This document shows, in pieces, positions 52,067 through 61,065 of a stretch of 64,000 nucleotides of DNA (position 1 is the first letter of the stretch; every line of letters begins with the position of its first letter). Source of the stretch: an uncultured Paracoccaceae bacterium (lineage in GTDB: Bacteria; Pseudomonadota; Alphaproteobacteria; Rhodobacterales; Rhodobacteraceae); assembly GCA_947503175.1 (NCBI GenBank), contig CANNCO010000004.1, forward strand, positions 1-64,000. Reading direction: 5' to 3'. A model generated the notes under the pieces. It searched no databases. It worked only from the letters and a program-made list of their open reading frames with translations, and was not told the DNA's origin. The position numbers and the translations under genes are program-made.

Positions 52067-54205
52067 TCAATCAATGAACTGTTCAAGCAACGCACGCGTC
52101 GTATTCAAGACTTCACCCTTGTTCTTGGTCTCATCGGTTTCGCTGAAGTCTGCCAGATCGTCTATTCCGGTCTCGGCCTCCTGTGCCAGCGACAACAGCA
52201 CCTCTCGCTGGGACGCGATGAAATCGTTCTGGATCTTGCGGGCATCGACCAGCACCGCATTCACATTGTCCGATTTCAGGGCCTCGACGATCGGGTCGGT
52301 TTCCGCCTTGATGATCTCGGCGAAATCCTTGGCAAAGCTGCCATAGCCCTTGCGGCGGCGCCACCAGCGCGACCACCAGCCCGACGACATATCAAGGGCG
52401 ATGGTCTGGCCCAGCATGACCGGCGCGGCAACTCGCGGGGCGGGCGGCGCCTCCAGCCGGAAACCGGCATCGGGCACGCTGAAGGCCCGCAAATAGATCT
52501 CGCGAATATCGGCGGTGGTCTGCAACAGCACGCCCTGGCAGGTCTTCTGCGCATTCCGCGCGAAAACCTGAAACGACGACCGCAGCAGAACCCGCAGGCC
52601 CGTGGCGTCGTAATGCCAGACCTCGGAATCCCCGTAATCCTCGAGATGGCGAACCAGCGATGCGGTGGCGCGTTCGAGAAACGACTGATGCGACCGTTCA
52701 AGCCGGGTATAGAAGCCCTGCCGGATTTCCTCGAACTCGCGTTCCAGCCGTTCGCGCGCATCCGCTTCGATCCGGTCGATCTCGGCCGGGATCTGGTCGC
52801 GTTCAAGGGGTTCGCCCGCATCGGTGCTGACGCGCTTCGACACCATGTGCGCGCCGGTGGTGACACCGCTCAACAGGTTCATCGCCGCACGCGCGGTCTT
52901 GGTCACGACCTCGCGGCCCTCGCCCTCGGCCACGCGGGTCGAAACCGCGCGCAACAGCTTGGGAAGGCCCGACAGGGTCCAGACCATATCCTCGACCGAC
53001 GGGTCGTCGCCGTCTTCGCGCAGCGCCGCCTCGGCCCAGTTGAAAAGCGCGTTGCGGCTGGATTCGCTCAACTGGCCAATGGCGCCGCGCAACACATGGT
53101 TCGCCCAATAGGCGCTGCCAAAGATGATCTCGGCATCGGCGGGGCCCTGATGATCCTTCAGGGTCTTGCGGATGCTCTCCTCGATCTCGGGCACCTGCGA
53201 CGCCGGGTCGCCCAGCTCGTCGATCCGGTTGACGAAGATCATCACCTCGCGCGACGGCAGGTTCGAAATCAGGCGGATCAGCGCCAGATCGACCGTCGAC
53301 AGCGCCTGATGCGCCGACAGGACGACAACGCACATCCGGCTTTCGCGGATCGCGCGGATGGTGATCTGCTCGCGCATCATGAATGTGTCGTTCACACCCG
53401 GCGTGTCACGGATGCAGAAATCGATCGGGAACTCGTCGCGCTGCAGATACAGCGCCGCCGACTTGGTGATATCGGCGAACCGGCCCTGCGCGTTCGAGGT
53501 TTCGGTATCGCTTTCGAAATCGTCGCCAAGGCAGACATAACGCTGGATCAGTTCGCTGTCGAAATAGCCATAGCCGTGTTCCTGCCCCATGAGCATCTCG
53601 AACTTCCGGCCCAGACGGCGGCGGGATTTCTCGCGCATCGCCTCAAGCTGCGCGGTGACCTTCTGCACCTCGTCCTCGGCACCGGCGCGACCGGCCAGCT
53701 CTCCGATCCGGCCGCCGCGCTCCAGAAGGCGGGTCCATTCGTCCTCGTCGAAGAACCGGAAACTGGCCCGGCTTCCGGACACATGCGCACGCGGGCTGAC
53801 ATGCAGCGAGGTCACGACCGAGGTCCAGGGATTGACGTCGGCGGGAAGAAGATCGGGCCATCCGACCATCGCATTCACCAGCGATGTCTTGCCGGCCTTG
53901 ACCTGTCCGATCATCGTGACGCTGGGTTCGACGCGGTGCAACTGGCGGTTCAGCTTGCGGGCGGCGCGGACGGTCGTGCGGTCGGCGATCTCGGCGATAT
54001 CGTTCAGGGCGCTGCCGACGGCATTGCTGGCATCCAGAAATCCCGACAACGGTCCGAACCCCTTTTTCAGAAGGGCGGTGTTGATCACTTCGGACGGGCC
54101 GGTGGTTTGGTCCGCCGCAACAGGCGCCTCCGCCACCTGCGGCGCGGCTCCGGGGTTCTCCTGTTCAAGAGCCGCGTTCGGCTCGATCTTGTTCTCTACG
54201 TTCAT
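52067..54205 (-). CDS. Large dynamin-like GTPase
   Basis: 712 residues. An acidic, Pro/Ala-rich N-terminus (1-40) precedes the GTPase domain: G1 MIGQVKAGKTSLVNAM (100-112), G3 IRDTPGVND (265-273), G4 FVNRIDELGD (324-333). An insertion between G1 and G3 contains helices (150-225). The C-terminal half is helical (RLEREFEEIRQGFYTRLERS, about 490-520) and carries an unusual Trp/Arg patch SSGWWSRWWRRRKGYG (607-622), a possible membrane-contact site. No classical transmembrane pair. Family knowledge: dynamin-like proteins remodel or tether membranes on GTP hydrolysis. It lies 175 nt after the pseudo-GTPase gene. Confidence 0.88.
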   Translation of the reverse strand: MNVENKIEPNAALEQENPGAAPQVAEAPVAADQTTGPSEVINTALLKKGFGPLSGFLDASNAVGSALNDIAEIADRTTVRAARKLNRQLHRVEPSVTMIGQVKAGKTSLVNAMVGWPDLLPADVNPWTSVVTSLHVSPRAHVSGSRASFRFFDEDEWTRLLERGGRIGELAGRAGAEDEVQKVTAQLEAMREKSRRRLGRKFEMLMGQEHGYGYFDSELIQRYVCLGDDFESDTETSNAQGRFADITKSAALYLQRDEFPIDFCIRDTPGVNDTFMMREQITIRAIRESRMCVVVLSAHQALSTVDLALIRLISNLPSREVMIFVNRIDELGDPASQVPEIEESIRKTLKDHQGPADAEIIFGSAYWANHVLRGAIGQLSESSRNALFNWAEAALREDGDDPSVEDMVWTLSGLPKLLRAVSTRVAEGEGREVVTKTARAAMNLLSGVTTGAHMVSKRVSTDAGEPLERDQIPAEIDRIEADARERLEREFEEIRQGFYTRLERSHQSFLERATASLVRHLEDYGDSEVWHYDATGLRVLLRSSFQVFARNAQKTCQGVLLQTTADIREIYLRAFSVPDAGFRLEAPPAPRVAAPVMLGQTIALDMSSGWWSRWWRRRKGYGSFAKDFAEIIKAETDPIVEALKSDNVNAVLVDARKIQNDFIASQREVLLSLAQEAETGIDDLADFSETDETKNKGEVLNTTRALLEQFID

Positions 54206-54380
54206 TCTGTACCCCTGACCTCACGGCGCTGCGTCCCTAACCGCGCCATCGGACCCATGGTTGTTCGTTTTGCGCGCAACAATCCCGGCAAGCGAGATTG
54301 CATTAGCCATTTTATCGGCGGCCAAAGTGGTGATTCTAAGGCGGCTTTCTGACCCAATTCGCGAAATCCGAAGGACCGGA
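54206..54380 (-). promoter_or_regulatory. Gap inside the cluster, possible internal promoter
   Basis: 175 nt between the pseudo-GTPase stop and the dynamin-like start, the only long gap in the upper part of the cluster. It is more AT-rich than the genes and has a short TTGTT/AACAA inverted repeat near 54270-54292. An internal promoter or processing site is plausible but not demonstrated. Confidence 0.35.
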
Positions 54381-55622
54381 TCAGGCGGCAAGGCAGGTCT
54401 CAAGATCGCGGCGCATCTGGAGCAGGATCGAAACGGCCTCAACGGCGGATCTGTCGGATCCTTCGTTTTCCATAAGGATAACAAGGCTTTCCGCCTCGTA
54501 TACAGTGTCGATCAGATGCGTGATCTTGTCGACACCGTCCTCCTCGCAGCCGTTCAGGATGTCGCCCAGCTGCTGCAACGTTTCGGTACAACGTCCCGGC
54601 AGGTCCTGTGCGACCGACGGATCGCCGGACCGTAGATCGCTCAGCGCATCGTCACCGAAACGGCGCAGAAGCGTGAGCCCGGCACTATAGGTTTCCGCAT
54701 GGGGAACACGGGCCATGCGCGGGCGCGTCACCGGCCGGGGCGCGGGCGCGGCGGGCGTTTCGACCGGCGCCTTGGCGGCGGCCTTGGGCGCGCGCGCCGC
54801 CGGTGCGGGCTTCGAACCGGGCCGGGGAACCGGCACCGCCTCGGGCGCGGGCTGCGACCTGACCTCTTCGTTCGCGCGCAGAAAGAACAGCGCGCTGTCC
54901 GCATCGGCCTGACGGCCAAGATCGGCATGTTCGATGATCCGCGTCGCCAGCGCATCGACGCCGGTCGCGCCGACATTCACCGCCTCGGCGCTCAGATCCA
55001 GCTTGTAGACATCGACGAATTCACCCGCCTGTTCGTCCTTGACGGCACTGGCACGCTCTGCATCGCAATCGGTCAGCACCAGATAGGCATGGTCGCGCAG
55101 GCTGTCGGGCACCTCCGACCAAAGCTTTTCGTCGGTTTCCGAGAACCTGGCAGAACACCAGAGCGCGATATCGGTGCGCCGCGCGGCCCATGCCGTCGCG
55201 GCCCGCTGATCCTGCAGCGATGCATCGGCCATCACGCTCAGAAGGCTGATCCGGCGCAACAGCGGCAGCGGTCGTTCGATGACGATCAGCACCGCCTGCG
55301 ACACACAATCGGCGGCAAGCTGCCCTTCCCGTTCCTCGACCGTTCCGTCCGGCAGCGTCACCTGCACGCGCGTTTCCGTTCCGAACCGCACCTCGATCGT
55401 CGGCAGATCCTGCGTCTCGCCGATCACATTGCCGCCAACCAGCGCGTTGACCAGCCCCGGCTTGCCCGCGTCGGGCAGTCCCAGAAGGCTGACCCGCACC
55501 GGCGATGTCAGGCGCGACAGCAGGTTTTCGGCCTGCTCGCGAACAGACGTCGCGCTCGACTGCGACATGGCGACGGCGCGAAGCCGCGATTCAATGGATT
55601 CGAACCGGCTGATCTGGTTCAT
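54381..55622 (-). CDS. GTPase-like protein with degenerate P-loop (pseudo-GTPase)
   Basis: 413 residues. After an N-terminal helix, VRVSLLGLPDAGKPGLVNAL (43-62) occupies the P-loop position, but the obligatory Ser/Thr after GK is Pro 55. No DxxG is found where G3 should be (LLSVMADASL), and G4 is reduced to VLTDCDAE. A Pro/Ala/Lys-rich linker (about 265-315) joins a C-terminal helical domain (320-413, LLRRFGDDALSDLRSGDPSV). Nucleotide hydrolysis is unlikely, so a scaffold or regulator of the two real GTPases is the best guess. It starts in an ATGA overlap with the PP2C gene. Confidence 0.82.
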   Translation of the reverse strand: MNQISRFESIESRLRAVAMSQSSATSVREQAENLLSRLTSPVRVSLLGLPDAGKPGLVNALVGGNVIGETQDLPTIEVRFGTETRVQVTLPDGTVEEREGQLAADCVSQAVLIVIERPLPLLRRISLLSVMADASLQDQRAATAWAARRTDIALWCSARFSETDEKLWSEVPDSLRDHAYLVLTDCDAERASAVKDEQAGEFVDVYKLDLSAEAVNVGATGVDALATRIIEHADLGRQADADSALFFLRANEEVRSQPAPEAVPVPRPGSKPAPAARAPKAAAKAPVETPAAPAPRPVTRPRMARVPHAETYSAGLTLLRRFGDDALSDLRSGDPSVAQDLPGRCTETLQQLGDILNGCEEDGVDKITHLIDTVYEAESLVILMENEGSDRSAVEAVSILLQMRRDLETCLAA

Positions 55623-56551
55623 CGGCGGGCCTCGGCATGGATCAGACGGGTCAGGCCCACACGGCGCGGACGCACAAAGTGGCCTTCAGCCACGGCCTCC
55701 GCGCTTTCCCGCAAAGGGCGGGTCGCCACCCGGGCATTGTCCAGCGCGTGAACATCTGCCTCCGGCAAGCTGACCTTGACGACAGCGATCGAGATGTTGT
55801 CCTGATCGGGGTCGTCGACCCGCGCGATCTCCTCCAGAAAGTTCTGTGCGATATCGGCGCTCGGATCCTCGGCCCGGATTTCCAGTATCTTCGAGATTTC
55901 CCAGTCTTCCAGGAATTGCAGGCCATCTGACGCGGCCACGACGATATCGCCGTCGCGCAGGGTAAACGGGTGCTCGGGGCAGTCGATCTTGGCGATCTCA
56001 TCGCCCGCCAGAACCGATGTCAGGCAGTTCCGGTCGGGATGGTCGATCGCCGCATCGGCGTCCAGAAGACCGGCCTCGACCATAAAGTCGATCTGCGGCG
56101 CCATCGAGTGATCTTCGTTCAACTGGCTCAGCGTTCCGTCGCGATACAGGAACAGCGGCGAGTCCCCGATCGAGATCCAGTGCAGACGGCCCCGGTTCAG
56201 CACCGCGGCAATCAGCGTCGCGCCCATGCCTTCGGATTCCGGATGCTCGGCGATATGCGCGCGGATACAGTCATTGGCCGCGTTCGCCGCATCCGACAGA
56301 AGATCGGGAAGACCCCGGCGCAGCACCTCGGGGTTCGAGGCCTGAAGCTTCAACTCGCTGAACACCTCGGTCATCACGATCTTCGAGGCCACATCCCCCG
56401 CCGCGTGACCGCCCATACCGTCCGACAGGACGATCAGGCCAAGATCACCACCGACCGGAAAGTCCGCGACAACCGCGTCTTCCTGGTGGTCACGCGCGCC
56501 CTGGCTGAGCGCCGTGACCCCATCGAACAGAGTTTCACTGCGCTGCGCCAT
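55619..56551 (-). CDS. PP2C-type Ser/Thr protein phosphatase
   Basis: 310 residues from the ATG at 56551 (an ATG nine codons upstream is possible). All metal-binding motifs are present: ARDHQEDAV (Glu 24, Asp 25), LSDGMGGHAAGD (Asp 44), ISIGDSPLFLY (129-135), ASDGLQFL (208-214) and DQDNISIAVV (Asp 251). This is a complete PPM catalytic core; the last 45 residues form a basic tail. It would reverse phosphorylation by the kinase encoded two genes upstream. It overlaps the FHA gene by 17 nt and the pseudo-GTPase gene by 4. Confidence 0.94.
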   Translation of the reverse strand: MAQRSETLFDGVTALSQGARDHQEDAVVADFPVGGDLGLIVLSDGMGGHAAGDVASKIVMTEVFSELKLQASNPEVLRRGLPDLLSDAANAANDCIRAHIAEHPESEGMGATLIAAVLNRGRLHWISIGDSPLFLYRDGTLSQLNEDHSMAPQIDFMVEAGLLDADAAIDHPDRNCLTSVLAGDEIAKIDCPEHPFTLRDGDIVVAASDGLQFLEDWEISKILEIRAEDPSADIAQNFLEEIARVDDPDQDNISIAVVKVSLPEADVHALDNARVATRPLRESAEAVAEGHFVRPRRVGLTRLIHAEARR

Positions 56552-58268
56552 GCCATTCGCCTGCCTGATCTGCTTCATCTTCCCAGCTGAACTCGGGGCC
56601 GCACAGGGCCACGAACCGCAACGTGGTCTCTCCGATCCGGATAAGGTCGGCATCGGTCAAGGGTTCGGTCGCCAGAACCGGCATGTCGTTCAGCCGCACA
56701 AGGTTCGCCTTGCCGCCGTGACCCAGAAAGAACTTCCGTTGCTCGTTGTCATAGGCCACAACCGCGTGGTTATCGCGGCTGATGCTGGTGTCGCCGAAGT
56801 TCAGCCGCACCGGCTGATCCTCGCCGCGTCCGATCTTCGAAGCGCCTGCCCCAAGGGTAAAGCACGCGCCGCGCCCCGGACCCTTCACCACGATCACCCA
56901 GCCGACCGGGAAGGTCGGGGTGTCGCTCTGCTGGCTGGGGGCGGCGGCCTTGATCGGGTCGACATCCGCCGCGTCGGTCTTGTTGAAACCCAGAAGCCGC
57001 GTCTTGACCCGGCCAGCGCGCCGCTTGGGCGCGGTCATCGGCGCAAGCGCCGCCGGCACCTCTTCGGGGTCGCTTTCGGGTTCGTCGGCCACGGTGTCGC
57101 CGATCAGCCGGTCGAGCGTGTCATCGCCTGCCTCGGGCTGGACCGCATCGCTCGCAGCCGCAGCCGCCTCGTCATCGGCATCCTCTTCTTCCGAGGTGTC
57201 AAACACACCGACGGTCAGGGCCGGTTCATGATCGTCTTCGTCGTGAATGTCCCAGATCTTCCGGTTCGCCGGGGCGGGTTGCGTGTCCGCCTCTGCCATT
57301 GTTTCTTCCGCGATTTCTTCGGCGACCTCCGGGGTGGCCGCGATTTCGTCGGCCATGGCGTCGCCGTCGTGGCCGGCGGCAACCTCGGGCACATCGTCGG
57401 CGGCCACATCGTCCGCGGACAGATCGGCAGCCGGTACGTCCTGCTCCTGCACCAGCTCGGGCTCCGGCGCCGGCTCGGGGGCCTTGGCAACCGGCTCGGG
57501 TTCTGCAACCGGCTCCGGCGCGGCAACCGCAACCGGTTCGGGCGCAGGTTCAGGTGCCGGTTCGGGCACCACCTGCGGCGCGGGCTTGGCGCTGACCGGC
57601 TTGGAAACGCCGCTCTCGTCGTCCTGCCGCGTGCGTTCGGCACGCTCGCGCGCCGCGCGGATCGTGGCCAGCATCGCCTGTTGACCGGTCGGCTCCGCAG
57701 CTGCCGGCTTGGCGGTCGCAGCTTCGGCGTGCCAGGCGTCAAACGACATCTCGGCGGGCGCCTCTTCCATCTCTTCGGTCTCGTCGACAGCCGGTGCCTC
57801 GGTGGTCTGCGCCTTGAGCGCGGCCATCACATCGGCGACCTCGAACGCGTCACGGTCTTCCATATCCTGCGCGGTCTCGTCCGCATCCGGTGCATCGTCC
57901 GCCGTCGCCGCCGGTTCCGGCCTCGCCTCCTGCGCAAGCCTCCGCTCCAGCTCGGATGCGGCAGCCGCGGCCTCCTCTTCCGTCTCGTAGGGCTCGATCT
58001 CGGACAGGTCCCAGTCATAGTCCCCGTCATCCTCCAGAACGGTCCGACTTTCGGACCCGTCAGGGGCGGCAGCACCTGCCGCATCGGGATAGTTCAGGAT
58101 TTCGGCAGACCCGCCGGGCGCGCCACCCAGAGGGGCATCACCGGACGCTTTCGATGCCTGTTCAGCCTTCAGCGCCTCGTGGAGCGGCATGGGATCCGCA
58201 AGCTCCGCTTCGGGCTCTGACTGCTGCTGTTGCCGCTTGCGCGAAATCATTTCCTGCAGAAATTTCAT
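56535..58268 (-). CDS. FHA-domain protein with a long acidic disordered region
   Basis: 577 residues. The first 450 are of low complexity, rich in Ala, Glu, Asp and Pro, with Pro/Glu/Ala repeats around 225-290; they contain acidic sites around Thr/Ser such as EIEPYETEEEA and VFDTSEEEDA. The C-terminal FHA domain (about 454-555) has the phosphothreonine-binding residues: SKIGRGED (Arg 481), SISRDNH (Ser 497, Arg 498, His 501) and VRLND (Asn 527). No membrane segment. It presumably binds phosphorylated partners, or itself, in the kinase/phosphatase circuit. Both ends overlap neighbouring genes. Confidence 0.93.
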   Translation of the reverse strand: MKFLQEMISRKRQQQQSEPEAELADPMPLHEALKAEQASKASGDAPLGGAPGGSAEILNYPDAAGAAAPDGSESRTVLEDDGDYDWDLSEIEPYETEEEAAAAASELERRLAQEARPEPAATADDAPDADETAQDMEDRDAFEVADVMAALKAQTTEAPAVDETEEMEEAPAEMSFDAWHAEAATAKPAAAEPTGQQAMLATIRAARERAERTRQDDESGVSKPVSAKPAPQVVPEPAPEPAPEPVAVAAPEPVAEPEPVAKAPEPAPEPELVQEQDVPAADLSADDVAADDVPEVAAGHDGDAMADEIAATPEVAEEIAEETMAEADTQPAPANRKIWDIHDEDDHEPALTVGVFDTSEEEDADDEAAAAASDAVQPEAGDDTLDRLIGDTVADEPESDPEEVPAALAPMTAPKRRAGRVKTRLLGFNKTDAADVDPIKAAAPSQQSDTPTFPVGWVIVVKGPGRGACFTLGAGASKIGRGEDQPVRLNFGDTSISRDNHAVVAYDNEQRKFFLGHGGKANLVRLNDMPVLATEPLTDADLIRIGETTLRFVALCGPEFSWEDEADQAGEWHGAAQ

Positions 58269-59668
58269 GGATCTACCTTTCCAGCGATCGTCGCTTGCTG
58301 TCCGTCGTCGCCCTGACTGTGCCGCCAGAGGGATACACTCAACACACGGGTTAAAAGCCGCTTGCGCGGCGTGGAGCCACCTTCCAGCACAACCTTCTTG
58401 ATATGCGCCGCAGCCGCGGCCGCATCCGCCGCCGTCTGGTCGGTCAACGGGACAAGCGGCGTTTCCGCAGGCTTTGTCGCATCCGCGGGTTTCTGCTCGA
58501 GTTCAGAGGTGGGCGTCAGTTTCGGCTTCGGCTTTACCGGCGGCGGCGCTTCCATCAGTTCGGGGAACATCGGCTTCGGCTCGACCGGTTTCGGCGTCTT
58601 CTTCGCCTTGGGCGGCGGCGCGACAGCCTTGGTCTGCGCTTCCTCGACCTGGCGATTGGTCTCGATCACAAGCTTCTGGATCGACTCCTGCATCTTCTCG
58701 TCGGTCTGCGCCTTCGACTGGGCGGCCTGACGGCGCCGTTCGGCGTCGATCTCGGTCAGCCAGTCCTCGGCGCTCTGCAAACGGTCCTTCGGGAAAATCT
58801 CCAATGCACGATCAAGCGCGGCAAGGAAGAACCGGTCATACCGGTTGAACCGTCCGGACAGGGGCACGAACGGGTCCTGGCGCTCTTCGGCCACGGCGGC
58901 AAGCCGGGCCTGGCTGATCGGCGGCGCTTCACCGGTGATCAGGTGATAGAAGGTCGCGGCCAGCGCATAGAGGTCGCTGGCATTGGTCTGCTTGCTGCCG
59001 GAGATATAGAACTCCTGCGGTGAATAGCCGTCCTTCACCGTATTCTGCGCCGTCAGAATCCGGCTTTTCCGGGTCGCTTCCTCGCGCGCCGCGCCGAAGT
59101 CGATCAGAACCGGTTCGCCGCTTTCGGACAGAAGGATGTTATCGGGCGAGATATCGCGATGCAGCACGCCTTCGTTATGAATATAGGCCACCGCATCCAG
59201 AATCTTGGTCAGCAACGCCCTGATCTCGGGCGGGCCAAGGCGTTCCGGCTCTTCGTCGATGATGTCCAGAAGGTCCCGGCCCTTGACCAGATCAAGCGCC
59301 ATATAGGCGGTGTGATTGTCCTCGAACACCTGATGCACGCCGACGATATTGGGGTGATCCAGCTTGGCCAGCGCCCGGGCTTCCTGCCCGAACAGGCGCA
59401 CGATGGATTCGAACTCGCGTTCATTGCTGCGCGACCGGACCCGCACATCCTTGTCCGCCCGGCGGCACATGGTGGCGGGAAAGCACTCCTTGATGACGAC
59501 GGTGCGGTCAAGACTGTCCTGCGCAAGATAGGTGATGCCGAAGCCGCCCGCGTTCAGGAACTGCGTGATCTCGTATTGACCATGCAGAAGCTGGGTACCG
59601 TTGGGAAGCGAGTCGCCAAAGGTCTCGGTCACTCCGACATCTTGTCTGGATTCGGCTTGCGCGCTCAT
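58265..59668 (-). CDS. Ser/Thr protein kinase (Hanks type)
   Basis: 467 residues. The kinase domain spans about 31-305: glycine loop LNAGGFGITYLA (38-49), catalytic Lys 60 in VVIKECF, Glu 96 in GQEARAL, HRDISPDN (170-177) and DFGAAR (190-195), with GYSPQEFY as the activation-segment end. The region 310-410 is charged, then Pro/Lys-rich; the C-terminus has a short basic segment (RKRLLTRVLSVSLWRH) but no clear membrane helix. All catalytic residues are intact. It is first in the cluster and overlaps the FHA gene by ATGA. Confidence 0.94.
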   Translation of the reverse strand: MSAQAESRQDVGVTETFGDSLPNGTQLLHGQYEITQFLNAGGFGITYLAQDSLDRTVVIKECFPATMCRRADKDVRVRSRSNEREFESIVRLFGQEARALAKLDHPNIVGVHQVFEDNHTAYMALDLVKGRDLLDIIDEEPERLGPPEIRALLTKILDAVAYIHNEGVLHRDISPDNILLSESGEPVLIDFGAAREEATRKSRILTAQNTVKDGYSPQEFYISGSKQTNASDLYALAATFYHLITGEAPPISQARLAAVAEERQDPFVPLSGRFNRYDRFFLAALDRALEIFPKDRLQSAEDWLTEIDAERRRQAAQSKAQTDEKMQESIQKLVIETNRQVEEAQTKAVAPPPKAKKTPKPVEPKPMFPELMEAPPPVKPKPKLTPTSELEQKPADATKPAETPLVPLTDQTAADAAAAAAHIKKVVLEGGSTPRKRLLTRVLSVSLWRHSQGDDGQQATIAGKVDP

Positions 59669-59999
59669 CTAACTCCCAGTTTTCGCAACGACCTGAAGGC
59701 CCTTACGCCCAGCACTTGTTTCACACCGTCTATTTGGGTGACCGAAGAAAGTGTCCGAAAGATGGTCAGAATCGGAAATTCCTCGGTTTTGACTCCATTC
59801 CGTGGACGATCCGACGGCGTTCAACCCCGGCAACGCGGACAAACTGTTTCGTCATTTAGACGAATTGAACGCACCTCCGGGCCGCCCGAAGACCGGGGAA
59901 ATCGAGGTGTCGCACCCTCTGCGCAGACACCTGCACGGCCCCCTTCCATGTGCCGGATATTTGATTGGACGCGGGCATCCCGCGCGATAGGTATCCGTC
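59669..59999. other. Divergent intergenic region, no gene seen
   Basis: 331 nt between the kinase gene (minus) and the beta-lactamase-fold hydrolase gene (plus). It must contain the promoter of the kinase/GTPase cluster, probably in the AT-richer part near 59740-59800. No RNA gene, repeat or coding frame of typical composition is evident. Confidence 0.45.
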
Positions 60000-61001
60000 A
60001 TGTCACTGTCGCGCCGTCTTGTTCTGGCCGGGCTCTCCGCCACGGTCGCCCTGCCCGCCCGGGCCCAGTCCGCCCGCTTCGCCGCGGCCTTCGACCAGGC
60101 GCGCGCGCTTGACCAGCTCCACAGCCTCGTCATCGCGCAACACGGAACGGTCGTGGCCGCCGATGCGCTGCGCGGCCCCGCGCTCGACCGCCCCGCAAAC
60201 ATCAAATCGGTCTCGAAAACCGTCGTCGCGACGCTTACGGGCATCGCCATCGACAGGGGTGACATCCCCGGCACGACCGCCCGGCTGGGCGATCTGGCCC
60301 CGCGCCTGATCCCGGCGGACGCCGAACCCGGCGTTCCCGGTATCACCATCGCCGATCTCCTGACCATGCAGGCCGGGCTGGAACGCACCTCGGGCGGCAA
60401 TTACGGCGACTGGGTGTCCAGCCGGAACTGGGTCGCCAACGCCCTGTCCCGGCCCATGGTGGCACAGCCGGGCTCACGGATGCTCTATTCCACCGGCAGC
60501 TACCATATCCTTGGCGCGGTTCTGGCCGAGGTCACGGGCAAGTCGCTTCTGACTCTCGCGCGCGAGGGGCTGGGCCAACCCCTCGGCATCGAGATCCCCG
60601 CATGGACCCGCGATCCCCAAGGCCGCTATCTGGGCGGCAACGAAATGGCGCTGTCCCCACTGGCGCTGGTGCGTATCGGCGAGGTGTTTCGCAGGAACGG
60701 CAGCTATGACGGCACACAGGTTATCAGCGAAAGCTGGATCACCGCCGCGCTTACTCCGAAAACCCGCTCGTTCTTCTCGGGCCACGACTACGGCTACGGC
60801 TGGTTCCTGTACCGGACCCGCGGTCATCCGGTGGCCTATGGCCGGGGCTATGGCGGGCAGATGCTGTTCGTCCTGCCCGACCTCGGCCTGACGGTGGTCG
60901 TCACTTCCGACCCCACGCGCCCCGCCCGGTCCCAGGGCTACGCAGGCGACCTCCACCGCCTCCTGTCCGAGACGATCCTGCCCGAGGCGGAAGCGGCCTA
61001 G
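60000..61001 (+). CDS. Serine hydrolase of the beta-lactamase (class C)/esterase family
   Basis: 333 residues. The N-terminus SLSRRLVLAGLSATVALPARAQ is a signal peptide with two adjacent arginines. The nucleophile motif is SVSK (Ser 70, Lys 73), followed by the Tyr region MLYSTGSYHILGAVLAEV and the third element RGYGGQMLFVLP. These fit penicillin-binding-like esterases and D-aminopeptidases more than true AmpC enzymes, because the YxN motif reads YST. It is periplasmic, alone in its direction, and its role is unknown. Confidence 0.9.
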   Translation: MSLSRRLVLAGLSATVALPARAQSARFAAAFDQARALDQLHSLVIAQHGTVVAADALRGPALDRPANIKSVSKTVVATLTGIAIDRGDIPGTTARLGDLAPRLIPADAEPGVPGITIADLLTMQAGLERTSGGNYGDWVSSRNWVANALSRPMVAQPGSRMLYSTGSYHILGAVLAEVTGKSLLTLAREGLGQPLGIEIPAWTRDPQGRYLGGNEMALSPLALVRIGEVFRRNGSYDGTQVISESWITAALTPKTRSFFSGHDYGYGWFLYRTRGHPVAYGRGYGGQMLFVLPDLGLTVVVTSDPTRPARSQGYAGDLHRLLSETILPEAEAA

Positions 61002-61065
61002 GGTACCGTTTTCGACAACCGCCCAAAGCTTGCCGATGGCCGTGCAGTCATGTGTAAGAGATCCG

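Noticed and set aside
49928-59668. Type VI secretion system interpretation of the kinase/FHA/phosphatase genes
   Set aside because: No sheath, baseplate, ClpV, VgrG or Hcp genes are present, and the remaining genes are GTPases not part of known secretion loci.
59802-59990. 62-codon frame between the kinase and the serine hydrolase genes
   Set aside because: No ribosome-binding site, no recognisable features, and it runs through the probable promoter region.
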